Below are positions 35,773 to 44,990 of a DNA stretch of 64,000 bases, piece after piece. Every line of letters begins with the position of its first letter. Positions within the stretch are counted from its first letter, which is position 1. The stretch spans positions 1-64,000 of the forward strand of contig NZ_FMXO01000021.1 in the NCBI RefSeq assembly GCF_900104215.1, in the 5' to 3' direction. Origin of the DNA: Desulfonatronum thiosulfatophilum. GTDB taxonomy: Bacteria; Desulfobacterota; Desulfovibrionia; Desulfovibrionales; Desulfonatronaceae. The position numbers and the translations under genes were made by a program. The notes under the pieces are model-generated. The model was not told the origin of the DNA and made no database searches. It saw only the letters and a program-made list of their open reading frames with translations.

Positions 35773-36589
35773 CAGATTTTTCTCCTTTTTCCGGGTGGGT
35801 GTGATTGCCTGCCTGGTGCAGCCGGGCGAACTTGTCGCGCAGTTTGGCCAGAGCCTGAGAGTGCAGCTGCGAGACCCTGCCCTCGGTAATGCTCATCACC
35901 AAGGCGGTTTCACGCATATTCAATTCATCGGCATAATACAACGAGAGGACCATCTGCTCTCTGGGCGTCAATTCATCAATAAGATGCGCAAGCTTGTCAA
36001 TCATTTCCTTGTGCAAAGCGTGAGCGAAGGGATCGTTCTTCGTGGTGCTCAAGGAACGCAGCAGACTGTCTTCCAGGCCGTCCAGGCTGATGCAGATCTG
36101 ATTCTGAAGGGCTTCGAGTCCCTCCTGGATTTCCTTGCCGGAAAAACCTGTCATTTCTTGCAATTCGCCCATGCTCGGAGTTCGCCCCGATAACTGCTCG
36201 ATTTTCCGTACGCTTTCCTCAAGCACGCGAACTCTTTGCCGCAAACCGCGGGTAAACCAGTCCAGACGCCGCAATTCGTCCAGCATGGCGCCCTTGATTC
36301 TGGTTTCGGCATAGGTATCGAACTTGATGCCCATCCCGGCATTGAATTTTTCCAGTGCCTCGATCAGCCCGAGACTGCCGGCGCTGAGCAGTTCCCCCAA
36401 TTCAATGTGCTGGGGGAGCTTGGCTTTCATGCGCAGGGCAATGATCTTCACTTTCGGGGCATAATGCTCCGCAATGGCTCCGCGGGCAGCAGGACCGGCC
36501 GAGGCCCAGTCCGTCTGACCCGTCTCAAACCGATGCCAGTCATCAGTTGTTGAAGAGGAGCTTTTTCCAGAAGAATTTGATATTGCCAT
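35759..36589 (-). CDS. fliA: RNA polymerase sigma factor for flagellar operons (sigma-28)
   Basis: 276 residues. Region 2 is seen in LLSAGSLGLIEALEKF and DTYAETRIKGAMLDELR, region 3 in WFTRGLRQRVR, and region 4 in LTPREQMVLSLYY with an HTH at TEGRVSQLHSQALAKLR. It directs late flagellar and chemotaxis transcription. The predicted start overlaps the end of flhG by 47 bases and lacks a clear ribosome-binding site. The Ser/Thr-rich first 15 residues are atypical, so the true start may be a little downstream. Confidence 0.93.
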   Translation of the reverse strand: MAISNSSGKSSSSTTDDWHRFETGQTDWASAGPAARGAIAEHYAPKVKIIALRMKAKLPQHIELGELLSAGSLGLIEALEKFNAGMGIKFDTYAETRIKGAMLDELRRLDWFTRGLRQRVRVLEESVRKIEQLSGRTPSMGELQEMTGFSGKEIQEGLEALQNQICISLDGLEDSLLRSLSTTKNDPFAHALHKEMIDKLAHLIDELTPREQMVLSLYYADELNMRETALVMSITEGRVSQLHSQALAKLRDKFARLHQAGNHTHPEKGEKSDGLR

Positions 36590-37367
36590 CGGTTTTGGCT
36601 GATTGGGGCCAGTTCAGGATGTTTTCGGCCACCTTTTGCACGCCCAGGGCCACGGCCGAGGAAGGAAAAAGACTGCAGAACGGCGTCTGGCGAGTCACGG
36701 CCTGCCTGACAACCGGGTCCTGGGGCAAAGAGCCGATCAAATCCAGAGAAACCCCGTCCAGAAACTTGTCGCAGGCGGCCGCAAGCCGTTCATACGTTTG
36801 CTTGGCCTGCTTGGGATTCGCGGCCAGATTCACGACGATTTTGAACTTGTGGACTCCATGCTTGTTGTGCAGCACCTTGATCGTTGCGTAGGCGTCGGTC
36901 AAGGCGGTGGGTTCCGGAGTCAGCACAAGGACACGCTCCTGCACGGCCAAATTGAAGTACATAACGTTGTCCCCGATGCCCGCCCCGGTGTCCACGATCA
37001 GAATATCCGTTTCCAGACCCAGAGGCTCCAGGGCTTCGATCAGTTCCAGCTTCTGTCCGGTAGTGAGCTTGAGCATTTCGGGCACGCCGGAGGATGCCGG
37101 TAAAATCCGGAAACCATACTCCGTCTTCACCAGGACATCATTGAGACTCTTTTCCTCGAAAATGAGATGAAAAAGATTGTACTGCGGAGCCAGGCCCAGG
37201 AGTATGTCCACATTGGCCAATCCAAGGTCCGCATCCATCAACAGGACTCTCTTTCCCATTTTTTGCAACGTGTAGGCCAGGTTCACCGAAAGATTCGTCT
37301 TGCCCACCCCGCCCTTGCCGGAAGTTATGGAGAGTACAAGTGGATTTTGCTCGTTCATGTACGTCAT
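36543..37367 (-). CDS. flhG: Flagellar number regulator FlhG (FleN/MinD-like ATPase)
   Basis: 274 residues. Deviant Walker A SGKGGVGKTNLSVNLA, switch I DADLGLANVD and switch II VDTGAGIGD define a MinD/ParA-type ATPase. The ATG at 37367 follows GAGGAAATC. FlhG limits flagellar number and opposes FlhF. The C-terminus (about 250-274) is short and basic rather than a clear amphipathic helix. Between it and flhF is a 316-base gap containing a hexamer array, unusual within this otherwise compact operon. Confidence 0.93.
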   Translation of the reverse strand: MTYMNEQNPLVLSITSGKGGVGKTNLSVNLAYTLQKMGKRVLLMDADLGLANVDILLGLAPQYNLFHLIFEEKSLNDVLVKTEYGFRILPASSGVPEMLKLTTGQKLELIEALEPLGLETDILIVDTGAGIGDNVMYFNLAVQERVLVLTPEPTALTDAYATIKVLHNKHGVHKFKIVVNLAANPKQAKQTYERLAAACDKFLDGVSLDLIGSLPQDPVVRQAVTRQTPFCSLFPSSAVALGVQKVAENILNWPQSAKTDGNIKFFWKKLLFNN

Positions 37368-37683
37368 GATTTCCTCACGATTACGTGATATTCGCCATCA
37401 GTGCAAAAAAATATTGCGCCTGTTCCTGATTAGCAAGTGGTTCTTGGGGTTGATTGTATTGAACATGACTTGATCGGTCTTGCCCTTGTGACGGAAACAC
37501 AGTGGTACGCATTCTGTCCGGAAACGTATTCGTTTCCCCCGCGTAACGTTTTTCTGCCCTTACCCTGCTCATTCTTTTTTTTCGATTTTTCCGCTTCGGG
37601 GATGTTATGGAGCGATTTCGATTTCGATTGCGATTTCGATTGCGATTGTGGGTTTGGGGACGTGGGCGATTGCATTTTGAATC
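37368..37683. other. 316-base gap between flhF and flhG
   Basis: Contains the hexamer array at 37614-37648 and T-rich stretches near 37575-37590 (plus strand). No gene. Any frame through the array encodes only a Gln-Ser-Lys-type repetitive peptide and is not credible as a protein. Confidence 0.6.
37614..37648. repeat. Hexamer array (GATTTC/GATTGC units)
   Basis: Six consecutive units alternating GATTTC and GATTGC directly after the flhF stop codon, in the gap before flhG. Confidence 0.85.
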
Positions 37684-38763
37684 TCAGGCGTTGGCTGTTT
37701 GGGACGGAAGACGGTGGGTGAAGATCAGTTTCCAGAGGTTCTGGTGATCCGCGGCGGCCAGACCGGTGCTCAGGGATGTGCCGTAGGAAAACGCGGAAAC
37801 CGGCAGCCGGGTGCTGTAGCCGATATTGATCAGGGAACCGAAGACGTCGGACTCGTCAAGCTTGGTCCAGATCAGGCTGGCCAGGCACGGAATCTGGAAT
37901 TTCCTGATGAAATTTCGCAGACTGGTACTGGAGTAGTGCGGACTGAGCACAAGGTGCGCCGCGCAGTTGCCCTGCAGGGGGATTTCCTTGTGCATCAGCC
38001 AGGCGTCGAGATGTTCGCCGGCCGGCAGCCCCGGCAGGTCCACAAAAACAGTCTCGTGCGCCGGGGATTCCCGGATCAGCTTTTGCCAATCCTCGGGATT
38101 GCGCAAGTCGATAAAGGGAAATTCACCCAGTTCCGCATAGTGCTGGAGCAGCATGCGTCCTTTTCCATGATGCTGATCCGCATTGGCCAGAACGATGCGC
38201 CTGCCGGGCTGTTCGCGGCGCAAATTCAGGGCCAGGCGCAGCAGGGACGAGGTCTTGCCGGAGCCGTTGGGACCGATAAAGGCATGTATACGTTCCGGCC
38301 AGTTGCGCGTTGTCCACGGTTTTACGGCCACGACGGTCCGGAGTTCTTCCAGGATGGATCTGTCCGGAGCGTTTTTCAAGGCGCGCCAGAGATGCATGGC
38401 CACCTCGGGCAGGATCTCTTCCCGTTCCAGGTATTCCAGGGCCTGGCGTTGCCTGGGAGAAAGCAGGTTGTAATCAGCCTGGGGCTTGAGCACGCTGAAC
38501 AGGTGATCCTTGAGGCAGCTCCACTCCTGGTGCATCTGCTTCCAGCCCGGATAGGGGGTGGCGCTTTCCGGTTCCGGCTGGACCGCGACAGGAGCTCGGT
38601 TTCCGTTGGATGACGGCTCGAGGGCGGCCATGATTTCGCAGCAGGGTTTTCCATTTTCCGTGCTGGTATGGGTGCTCAGGATGACCGCATCAGGGCCCAG
38701 CTCGGCCCGGATCAGATTGAGAACCGTGCGCGTGTTAGGCCCGCGAAACGTCTTAACCTGCAT
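37684..38763 (-). CDS. flhF: Flagellar placement GTPase FlhF (divergent)
   Basis: 359 residues. N-terminal MQVKTFRGPNTRTVLNLIRAELGPDAVIL matches the FlhF B domain. The SRP-type GTPase domain has P-loop GPNGSGKTSS and TKLDESD as specificity motif. The usual DTYRxAA insertion-box signature reads NADQHHGKGRMLL, and the DTAGR motif reads FVDLPGLP. FlhF marks the pole and recruits early basal-body proteins. Start overlaps the flhA stop by 11 bases. Placement in the flhA-flhF-flhG order makes the identity secure despite divergence. Confidence 0.9.
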   Translation of the reverse strand: MQVKTFRGPNTRTVLNLIRAELGPDAVILSTHTSTENGKPCCEIMAALEPSSNGNRAPVAVQPEPESATPYPGWKQMHQEWSCLKDHLFSVLKPQADYNLLSPRQRQALEYLEREEILPEVAMHLWRALKNAPDRSILEELRTVVAVKPWTTRNWPERIHAFIGPNGSGKTSSLLRLALNLRREQPGRRIVLANADQHHGKGRMLLQHYAELGEFPFIDLRNPEDWQKLIRESPAHETVFVDLPGLPAGEHLDAWLMHKEIPLQGNCAAHLVLSPHYSSTSLRNFIRKFQIPCLASLIWTKLDESDVFGSLINIGYSTRLPVSAFSYGTSLSTGLAAADHQNLWKLIFTHRLPSQTANA

Positions 38764-40858
38764 GTCCCATCCTCACGGTTGCCGCGGACCGCAGATTGAT
38801 GCCGGCGGGAATCTCGGCCTGGGAGATGATGGGCAGGGTGGGAATGAACCTGGTGATGAGCTGCGCCAGATGAGTACGCAAGCTCGGCGTGGTCAGGACC
38901 ACGGGCTGGCCTTCCTCGACCATGGCTTTTTCCATGGACGACTGCAGTTTCTGAATGAGCTGCTGCCCGTGGGCCGGATCGATGTTCAGGTAGACGCCCT
39001 GTTCCGTCTTGCGCAGATTGTCCTGCAGCAAGCGCTCCCATTCCTGATCCAGAATAATCACCGAAAGGTTGTTTCCGCTTGCAAGGTAAGGTTTGACGAT
39101 GGTCCGAGCCATCCGCCCCCGGACGTATTCCGTCAGGAGATCCGGATCCTTGATGCTTGGTCCGAAATCGGCCAGGGTTTCCACGATGGTCAGCATGTCG
39201 CGGATGGAAACCTGCTCCCGCACCAGATTCTGGAGAACCCGCTGCACCGTGCCCAGGGACATGATGCCGGGCACCAGTTCCTCCACGGCCTTGGGCGCGC
39301 GCTTGGCCAGGTTGTCCAGCAGGGATTGGACTTCCTGACGGCCAAGGAACTCGAATAGATTGCGGCGGAAAACCTCGGTGACGTGCGTTGCGATGACCGT
39401 GGAGGGATCGACCACGGTATAGCCGGCAAGCATGGCCTCGTCCTTCTGCTTTTCCGGAATCCACAATGCCGGCAGGTTGAACGCCGGTTCGCGGGTTTCC
39501 ACGCCCTGGATGCGGTGCTTGGCGTCACCGGGATCCATGGCCAGGAAATGGTCGATCAGAATTTCCGCCGAAGCAACCTGATTGCCTTTGATCAGCACGA
39601 CGTACTGCCCGGGCTTGAGCTGCAAATTGTCACGCAGGTGCAGAGAGGGAATGATCACCCCCATTTCCAGGGCGAACTGGCGGCGGATGGAGCGGATGCG
39701 GGCCAGGAGATTGCCGTTCTGGTCTTCGTCCACCAGGGGGATCAGGCCGTAGCCGACTTCCAGTTCCAGGGCGTCCAGGGGCAACAGGGCCTGAACCTCT
39801 TCGGGCGTGTCCAGGCTCGGCGCCTTGGGCTTGGCGGCCTGCTCGGCAAGCTCCTGGGCCTCGGTCAGCCCGTTGCCGGCATAACGCGATATTGCATAGA
39901 GCAAGGCGGCAAACAGAAGAAAGATGAAGGTGGGCATGCCCGGAACCAAGCCCAGGACCAGCAGGATGGCCGAAACCAGGCGAAGGGCCTTGGAGTGCAG
40001 GGTCAACTGGCCCAGAAATTCCTGGCCCATATCGGCTTCGGCCGCGGCCCGGCTGACGATGATGCCCGCGGAAGTGGAGATGATCAACGAGGGAATCTGG
40101 GCAACAAGGCCGTCGCCGATGGTCAGGATGGTAAAGGTGGCCGCGGCGTCGCCCCAGCCCATGCCGTGCTGGAAGACGCCGATGAACAGTCCGCCGACGA
40201 TGTTGATGGCGGTGATGATCATGCCTGCGGTGACGTCCCCGGAAACGAACTTCGCCGCACCGTCCATGGCGCCGTAGAAGTCGGCTTCCTTACGAATTTT
40301 TTCCCGGGCCTTCTTGGCTTCGATTTCATCGATCAGACCGGCGTTGAGATCTGCTTCAATGGCCATCTGTTTCCCTGGCATGGCGTCCAGTGTGAAACGG
40401 GCTGCTACTTCGGCGATCCGGGTCGTACCCGTGGTGATGACCTTTTTGTTCAGAATGAAAATTACCAGAAAGATGATCACGCCGATGACGTAGTTTCCGC
40501 CCACGACGAACTGGCCGAAGGCTTCGATCACCTTGCCGGCGGCGCCGGGTCCCTGGTCGCCGTTTAGCAGGATCAGCCGGGTGGAGGCCACGTTCAAGGC
40601 CAGCCGCAACAGCGTGGTCACCAGGAGCAAAGACGGAAAGATGGAGAATTCCAGGGGAGAACGCATGTACATGGCCGACAGCAGGACCACGAAACCCAGG
40701 GAGATGCTCAAGGTGAACATGGCATCCAGGACGATCGTGGGCATCGGAATGAGCATCACGAAGAGGATGGTCACCACGCCGCCGGCCAGGAGGATGTTGC
40801 CGATACCGGAAAACCGGGAATAATCGATGTTGGTGAGGGGCGCCGCGAGTTGAGCCAT
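38753..40858 (-). CDS. flhA: Flagellar export gate protein FlhA
   Basis: 701 residues, full length. Eight hydrophobic segments in the first 330 residues form the nonameric export-gate membrane part. The FHIPEP-type signature region includes RIAEVAARFTLDAMPGKQMAIEADL with adjacent GLIDEIEAKKARE. The cytoplasmic half (about 350-701) is the substrate/chaperone docking ring. With FlhB and FliR upstream it forms the core of the type III export apparatus in the inner membrane. Confidence 0.97.
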   Translation of the reverse strand: MAQLAAPLTNIDYSRFSGIGNILLAGGVVTILFVMLIPMPTIVLDAMFTLSISLGFVVLLSAMYMRSPLEFSIFPSLLLVTTLLRLALNVASTRLILLNGDQGPGAAGKVIEAFGQFVVGGNYVIGVIIFLVIFILNKKVITTGTTRIAEVAARFTLDAMPGKQMAIEADLNAGLIDEIEAKKAREKIRKEADFYGAMDGAAKFVSGDVTAGMIITAINIVGGLFIGVFQHGMGWGDAAATFTILTIGDGLVAQIPSLIISTSAGIIVSRAAAEADMGQEFLGQLTLHSKALRLVSAILLVLGLVPGMPTFIFLLFAALLYAISRYAGNGLTEAQELAEQAAKPKAPSLDTPEEVQALLPLDALELEVGYGLIPLVDEDQNGNLLARIRSIRRQFALEMGVIIPSLHLRDNLQLKPGQYVVLIKGNQVASAEILIDHFLAMDPGDAKHRIQGVETREPAFNLPALWIPEKQKDEAMLAGYTVVDPSTVIATHVTEVFRRNLFEFLGRQEVQSLLDNLAKRAPKAVEELVPGIMSLGTVQRVLQNLVREQVSIRDMLTIVETLADFGPSIKDPDLLTEYVRGRMARTIVKPYLASGNNLSVIILDQEWERLLQDNLRKTEQGVYLNIDPAHGQQLIQKLQSSMEKAMVEEGQPVVLTTPSLRTHLAQLITRFIPTLPIISQAEIPAGINLRSAATVRMGHAG

Positions 40859-40950
40859 GGTTTTGACGCTCTAATTCGTGATCAAGGGGTTGTGTTTGTG
40901 AAAATTCCCGCTTTGCGGCCATTTTCAGGCAGGGGTGATTCGAAATCAGA

Positions 40951-42018
40951 TTATCTGCGCCGGAATTTTGGCAGCTGGGCAAGTATGGAAGCCACGGCCT
41001 GGAACAGTTCCTCCGGGATCATCTGTCCGACGTCAACGCTTTTATACAAGGCCTGTGCCAGCGGCTTGTTTTCCCGGATGGGGATATTGTTTTCCCTTGC
41101 AATATTCCGGATTTTCTCGGCCATGAAGTCCGCGCCCTTGGCCAGCACCACCGGGGACGGGGCTTCCAAAGCATTATAGCTCAGGGCGATGGCCAAGTGG
41201 GTGGGGTTGGTGATGACCACGTCCGCCTTGGGTACGCTTTCGAGCATCCGTTTTTGCATCACGGCCATCATTTTCTGGCGCTGTTTGTTCTTGATGGTCT
41301 GATCGCCTTCGGCCTGCTTGCGCTCGTCCTTGACGTCGTGCTTGGTCATTTTCAGGTTTTCTTCATAATCCCAACGTGTGTAGGCCAAATCTGCAATGCC
41401 GATGATCAGCATCGGGACCAGGGCGTACATGACCATCTTGGCTCCGGTCAGGAGCATGTACGTAGCCACTGTCAGGGCGTCTTGGTAAAATAAGGGGATG
41501 AAGTTGGGAGCTTCCTGCCTGAGTACAAGATACGGCGCATAGCCCACGGCAATGGCCATGAACAGGCTGCGCAGCAGGCGGACGGCGGTCTGTGTGCTGA
41601 AAAAAAGGCGCTGAATCCCAGCGACAACATTAAGCTTTTTCCAAAAATTGGAAAGTTCGAAAACCTTCAGCGTCCAGAGATGTCCCACCTGCAGACGTAC
41701 GGTCAGAAACGCCACCAAGGCGCAAGTGAACATCACGGGCAGGACCATCACCGCGATCTTCCAGGAAATGGTCTGGAACAGCAGATAGATGGTTTCCGGG
41801 GTGAACTCCGTGTGCAGATTTTCGCTGAAGGTCCAGATGAACAGCGTCTGCATGTGGGCGACCATGAACTTGACCATGAAGAACAGGGCCAGGAAACCGC
41901 CCAGCAGGACCGTGACCTTGGGCAATTCCTGGCTGCGCGGAACATTGCCCTTTTCTCGAGCCTTGTCGCGATGTTTCGGGGTGGCTTGTTCGGTTTTACT
42001 CGGATCGCTCTGGGGCAT
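40951..42018 (-). CDS. flhB: Flagellar export specificity-switch protein FlhB
   Basis: 355 residues. Charged N-terminus (KTEQATPKHRDKAREKGNVP), four membrane helices (about 30-210) and a cytoplasmic autoprotease domain. The self-cleavage motif NPTH is present in VVITNPTHLAIALSYN, followed by KGADFMAEKIRNIA, so rod/hook-to-filament switching should work normally. It lies 29 bases from fliR and 92 from flhA. Confidence 0.97.
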   Translation of the reverse strand: MPQSDPSKTEQATPKHRDKAREKGNVPRSQELPKVTVLLGGFLALFFMVKFMVAHMQTLFIWTFSENLHTEFTPETIYLLFQTISWKIAVMVLPVMFTCALVAFLTVRLQVGHLWTLKVFELSNFWKKLNVVAGIQRLFFSTQTAVRLLRSLFMAIAVGYAPYLVLRQEAPNFIPLFYQDALTVATYMLLTGAKMVMYALVPMLIIGIADLAYTRWDYEENLKMTKHDVKDERKQAEGDQTIKNKQRQKMMAVMQKRMLESVPKADVVITNPTHLAIALSYNALEAPSPVVLAKGADFMAEKIRNIARENNIPIRENKPLAQALYKSVDVGQMIPEELFQAVASILAQLPKFRRR

Positions 42019-42047
42019 GGCCTACTCCGTGCGGCATGGCAATAATG

Positions 42048-42827
42048 CTAGCGTCCGCTGAGCATCACGCCCTGGAACATGGAACCGAGCAGGAGGATGA
42101 ATTCCTGGACATACAACCCCATGATCGTGAACATCGTGCCCAAGAACAGAAAGCCCACCGCAATCTTCAAGGGAAAACCGACAAAAATGACGTTCATCTG
42201 CGGTGCGGCCTTGGCGACCAGGGCCAGAGCCAGGTCAACCAGAAACAGGGCGACCATCACCGGGCTGGCAATCTTGATGGCCAGGACAAAAATTTGACTG
42301 GAGTAATGGATCATCTGTTCCGAAAGAGCGGGAGTGAGCAGCAGGCCGCCGGGAGGAACCAGGCTGAAGCTGTGGGTCAAGGCGTTCAGGAGGTGCAGGT
42401 GGCCGTTGAGGCTCAGAAAGACAAGCAGGGAGGTCATGTACAGAAAGTGCGCGGTGACAGCCATGCTCACCCCGCTGCTGGGATCCACGACGCTGACCAT
42501 GGCAAAACCCATCTGAAAGCCGATCAACTGGCCGCCGGTCTGGATGGCCGCGAAAAGCACCCGCACAATCAGTCCCAACGCCAGCCCGAGAAGAAGTTCG
42601 CCGAGGATCATCAGGGCGATCATGAAGGGATGTGCCGGAAAATAGTCCGCGGAGAAGGATAGGTGCGGCCACAAACCAAGAGTCAGGACCAGGCACAGAG
42701 CCGCCTTGGCCGGCACCGGAATGTTTTCGCCCCCGAAAAACGGCAGCATGAATACGATGAGGCTGATCCGGAAGAGGGTCAGGAAAAAACTGAGAAAGAT
42801 TTGCGGATCAAAAGAAAACAGGTCCAT
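42048..42827 (-). CDS. fliR: Flagellar export gate protein FliR
   Basis: 259 residues from the ATG at 42827 (MDLFSFDPQIFLSFFLTLFR); a TTG 30 bases upstream is less likely. Six hydrophobic segments and the family landmark FGGENIPVPAKAALCL near the N-terminus. It assembles with FliP and FliQ, which are not in this window, into the export pore. First clearly flagellar gene of the run; no strong promoter or sigma-54 site was found in the 162 bases upstream of the start. Confidence 0.94.
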   Translation of the reverse strand: MDLFSFDPQIFLSFFLTLFRISLIVFMLPFFGGENIPVPAKAALCLVLTLGLWPHLSFSADYFPAHPFMIALMILGELLLGLALGLIVRVLFAAIQTGGQLIGFQMGFAMVSVVDPSSGVSMAVTAHFLYMTSLLVFLSLNGHLHLLNALTHSFSLVPPGGLLLTPALSEQMIHYSSQIFVLAIKIASPVMVALFLVDLALALVAKAAPQMNVIFVGFPLKIAVGFLFLGTMFTIMGLYVQEFILLLGSMFQGVMLSGR

Positions 42828-42989
42828 GGTCCGAAGCAAAAGCAAGTTTTGGACCAAGGAGCATCCGCGGCCGAATCGTCCGGAGCGTAATCAGTGGCGC
42901 CCTAAGTCGACGCAGAAGTTTGCGAGGTTGCAAAACAAGGCAAGACAACCACGGGTTTTATTCGTCACGTCGCTGAGAGCATGGAACGA

Positions 42990-44990
42990 TCAACTGCCCC
43001 GCGGACGGAACCGGCGGACCATACTGGCGAAATCGGCCAGTTCCCTAGCCTCGGCGGCCGAGCCATACCGCAGCCGGATGTAGGCATTGCTCAGGGAGTG
43101 GATCGAACTGGCCAGGTCCGGACGGAGTCGGGCTGCACGACGAGCGAAGTCAAGGGGGCCCTCCTGGGGCTTACGGCTGATGCCGACTCGGGCCAGTCGC
43201 TTGCAGAACAAGGCATAGGACCGGTCCGGAAGATCTCTGAATGGCTGGCCGCGCAGCAAAATGATTCCGTACACCATGGCCGCGACGACAAAGCACAAGG
43301 CGAGAGCAAGGATCGGATATCCATACCGCTCGAAACGTGTTGTTCCGCTGAGGCCAAGACGTTCCAGGAACCGGCGTTGCCGTTCAAAGCCGAAATCCAG
43401 CACCCACTGGTTCCAGAATGTGTTGGCCGCATCCCATCCCTGACTCAAACCGCGCCAGGCGCTGATCATCCAGCGTACTTCACGGGTGGAGAAAATGCCG
43501 GGCACATCGATGTTCGGCACCAGAGCCTCGGCACCGATATCTATGCGGTCAGGGGCAAGCACGCTGGTGGGATCAACCCGGACCCACCCTGCGTCATCGA
43601 GCCAGACTTCGCTCCAGGCGTGGGCATGATACTGGCGGACAACGTGGTAGTTGCCGAGAGGATTGTAGTCCGCACCCTGGTATCCGATGACCACCCGAGC
43701 CGGCACACCCGCCGCACGCATCAGAAACGTGAAGGCTGATGCGTAATGTTCACAGTAACCGCTGCGGGTGCGGAACAGAAATTCATCCACGGCTTCTTCT
43801 CCCAGCAGGGGAGGATGCAGAGTGTAGACAAAGAAGTTCGATTGAAAATGGTCAAGAGCCCGTTGCGCGATCTCCTGATTGCTTCCGGTCTCTTCAGACC
43901 AGTTCCGGGCCATGACCCTGGCGCGAGGGTTGCCAGCCGAGGGCAGAACCAGGGCGCGCTGCAACTCGTCCAGAGAGGGATCCGCGGCCCTGTAATCCAA
44001 AGCTGAAAACAATCTGTACTGGGCACGCTGTCGGAGTTCCTCCAGGGCCTGGAGCCTGAAATCCGGAGCCGCTTCCGCATTGGAAGGAACTTGCGTCGGC
44101 ATTTCCAGGGCCGGCAACCAGCGATGCCCGTGCGCCTCCATGGTCAGCACATACTGAATCGGTTCCAGGATCGGGACGAGGCTCCAGGCCTTGGCCTCCT
44201 GTTCCGGCGACCCGGATCCGGCCCGCCAGGTCCGGCCGTCTGTTTCCCAGAGCACCAAAACCCGCCAATACATGCGGCCGACATCGGGAGCAGAATCTTC
44301 AAAAGCAACCCGAAAGACCACTTCCGACGATTGGAGCAGCTCATTGATGTCGCCGGGGCTCATGGTGTCGCTCAGTCCTGTGAGCCCGGTTTCCTGCCGA
44401 TCGAACAAGCTCCACAACGAGCCGGACATGCGGGGAAAGAGCAGGAACAGGATCAGCATCACCGGCAGTGCCTGGGCAGTCATGACCGTGGCCCGGCGAA
44501 GCCGGAACATCAGGCTGGCCCGACTGGCGGGATGGGCCGTTCCGATCCAGGAGGCCGTGATCAGAAGAAATACCGGGATCATGTAAGCGGCGGCAAGCAG
44601 ACTTCGACTGTGCAGGAACTGCAACAGGATCAGCATGTAGGCCATGAAGAGGATCAACAGGTAATCCCGCCGGCTGCCGGCCTCGAAGGGCTTGAGACCC
44701 ATCAACAAGAGCAGCAGGGACGTCCCCGGCTCAGGGCCCAGCAAACGACCGTAGGAAGCGTAAACCCCGGCGATGCAGCCCAGGGTCAGAGCGAGACGGA
44801 TCATCCTGGACGGCAGGAGCTTGGGACGAACCACTGCATACAACCGCAGGGTCCAAAAAACCACGCAAGCCAATCCGATCCATGCGGGCAGCCGAAAAAA
44901 ATGCGGCAGGGCAGCCAGGAAAGCGGGCAAAAGAATCCAGCACCACGGACCAAAGGGGCTTTGCAGGACGGAGTCCAGGATACGGCGCAT
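42990..44990 (-). CDS. Transglutaminase-like membrane protein (TgpA family)
   Basis: 666 residues from the ATG at 44990, whose A is shared with the stop of the DUF58 gene (TAATG). Six or so N-terminal membrane helices (to about 200), a periplasmic region with an N-terminal DUF3488-like part, and a transglutaminase core with the catalytic triad: Cys in RTRSGYCEHYASAF, His in QYHAHAWSEVWL, Asp in WVRVDPTS. A final helix and cytoplasmic tail follow. Pseudomonas TgpA is essential for viability; its substrate is unknown. Confidence 0.92.
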   Translation of the reverse strand: MRRILDSVLQSPFGPWCWILLPAFLAALPHFFRLPAWIGLACVVFWTLRLYAVVRPKLLPSRMIRLALTLGCIAGVYASYGRLLGPEPGTSLLLLLMGLKPFEAGSRRDYLLILFMAYMLILLQFLHSRSLLAAAYMIPVFLLITASWIGTAHPASRASLMFRLRRATVMTAQALPVMLILFLLFPRMSGSLWSLFDRQETGLTGLSDTMSPGDINELLQSSEVVFRVAFEDSAPDVGRMYWRVLVLWETDGRTWRAGSGSPEQEAKAWSLVPILEPIQYVLTMEAHGHRWLPALEMPTQVPSNAEAAPDFRLQALEELRQRAQYRLFSALDYRAADPSLDELQRALVLPSAGNPRARVMARNWSEETGSNQEIAQRALDHFQSNFFVYTLHPPLLGEEAVDEFLFRTRSGYCEHYASAFTFLMRAAGVPARVVIGYQGADYNPLGNYHVVRQYHAHAWSEVWLDDAGWVRVDPTSVLAPDRIDIGAEALVPNIDVPGIFSTREVRWMISAWRGLSQGWDAANTFWNQWVLDFGFERQRRFLERLGLSGTTRFERYGYPILALALCFVVAAMVYGIILLRGQPFRDLPDRSYALFCKRLARVGISRKPQEGPLDFARRAARLRPDLASSIHSLSNAYIRLRYGSAAEARELADFASMVRRFRPRGS

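Noticed and set aside
37430-37675. Gln-Ser-Lys repeat peptide frame through the hexamer array
   Set aside because: Product of the DNA hexamer repeat in an intergenic gap, without start signals.
42900-42960. Third copy of the fold-back repeat near the fliR start
   Set aside because: Only a short loose match (GTTTGCGAGGTTGC and AAGACAACC); no inverted ends found.
42858-42989. Sigma-54 promoter before fliR
   Set aside because: No GG-N10-GC arrangement on the minus strand; the genes upstream probably read through.
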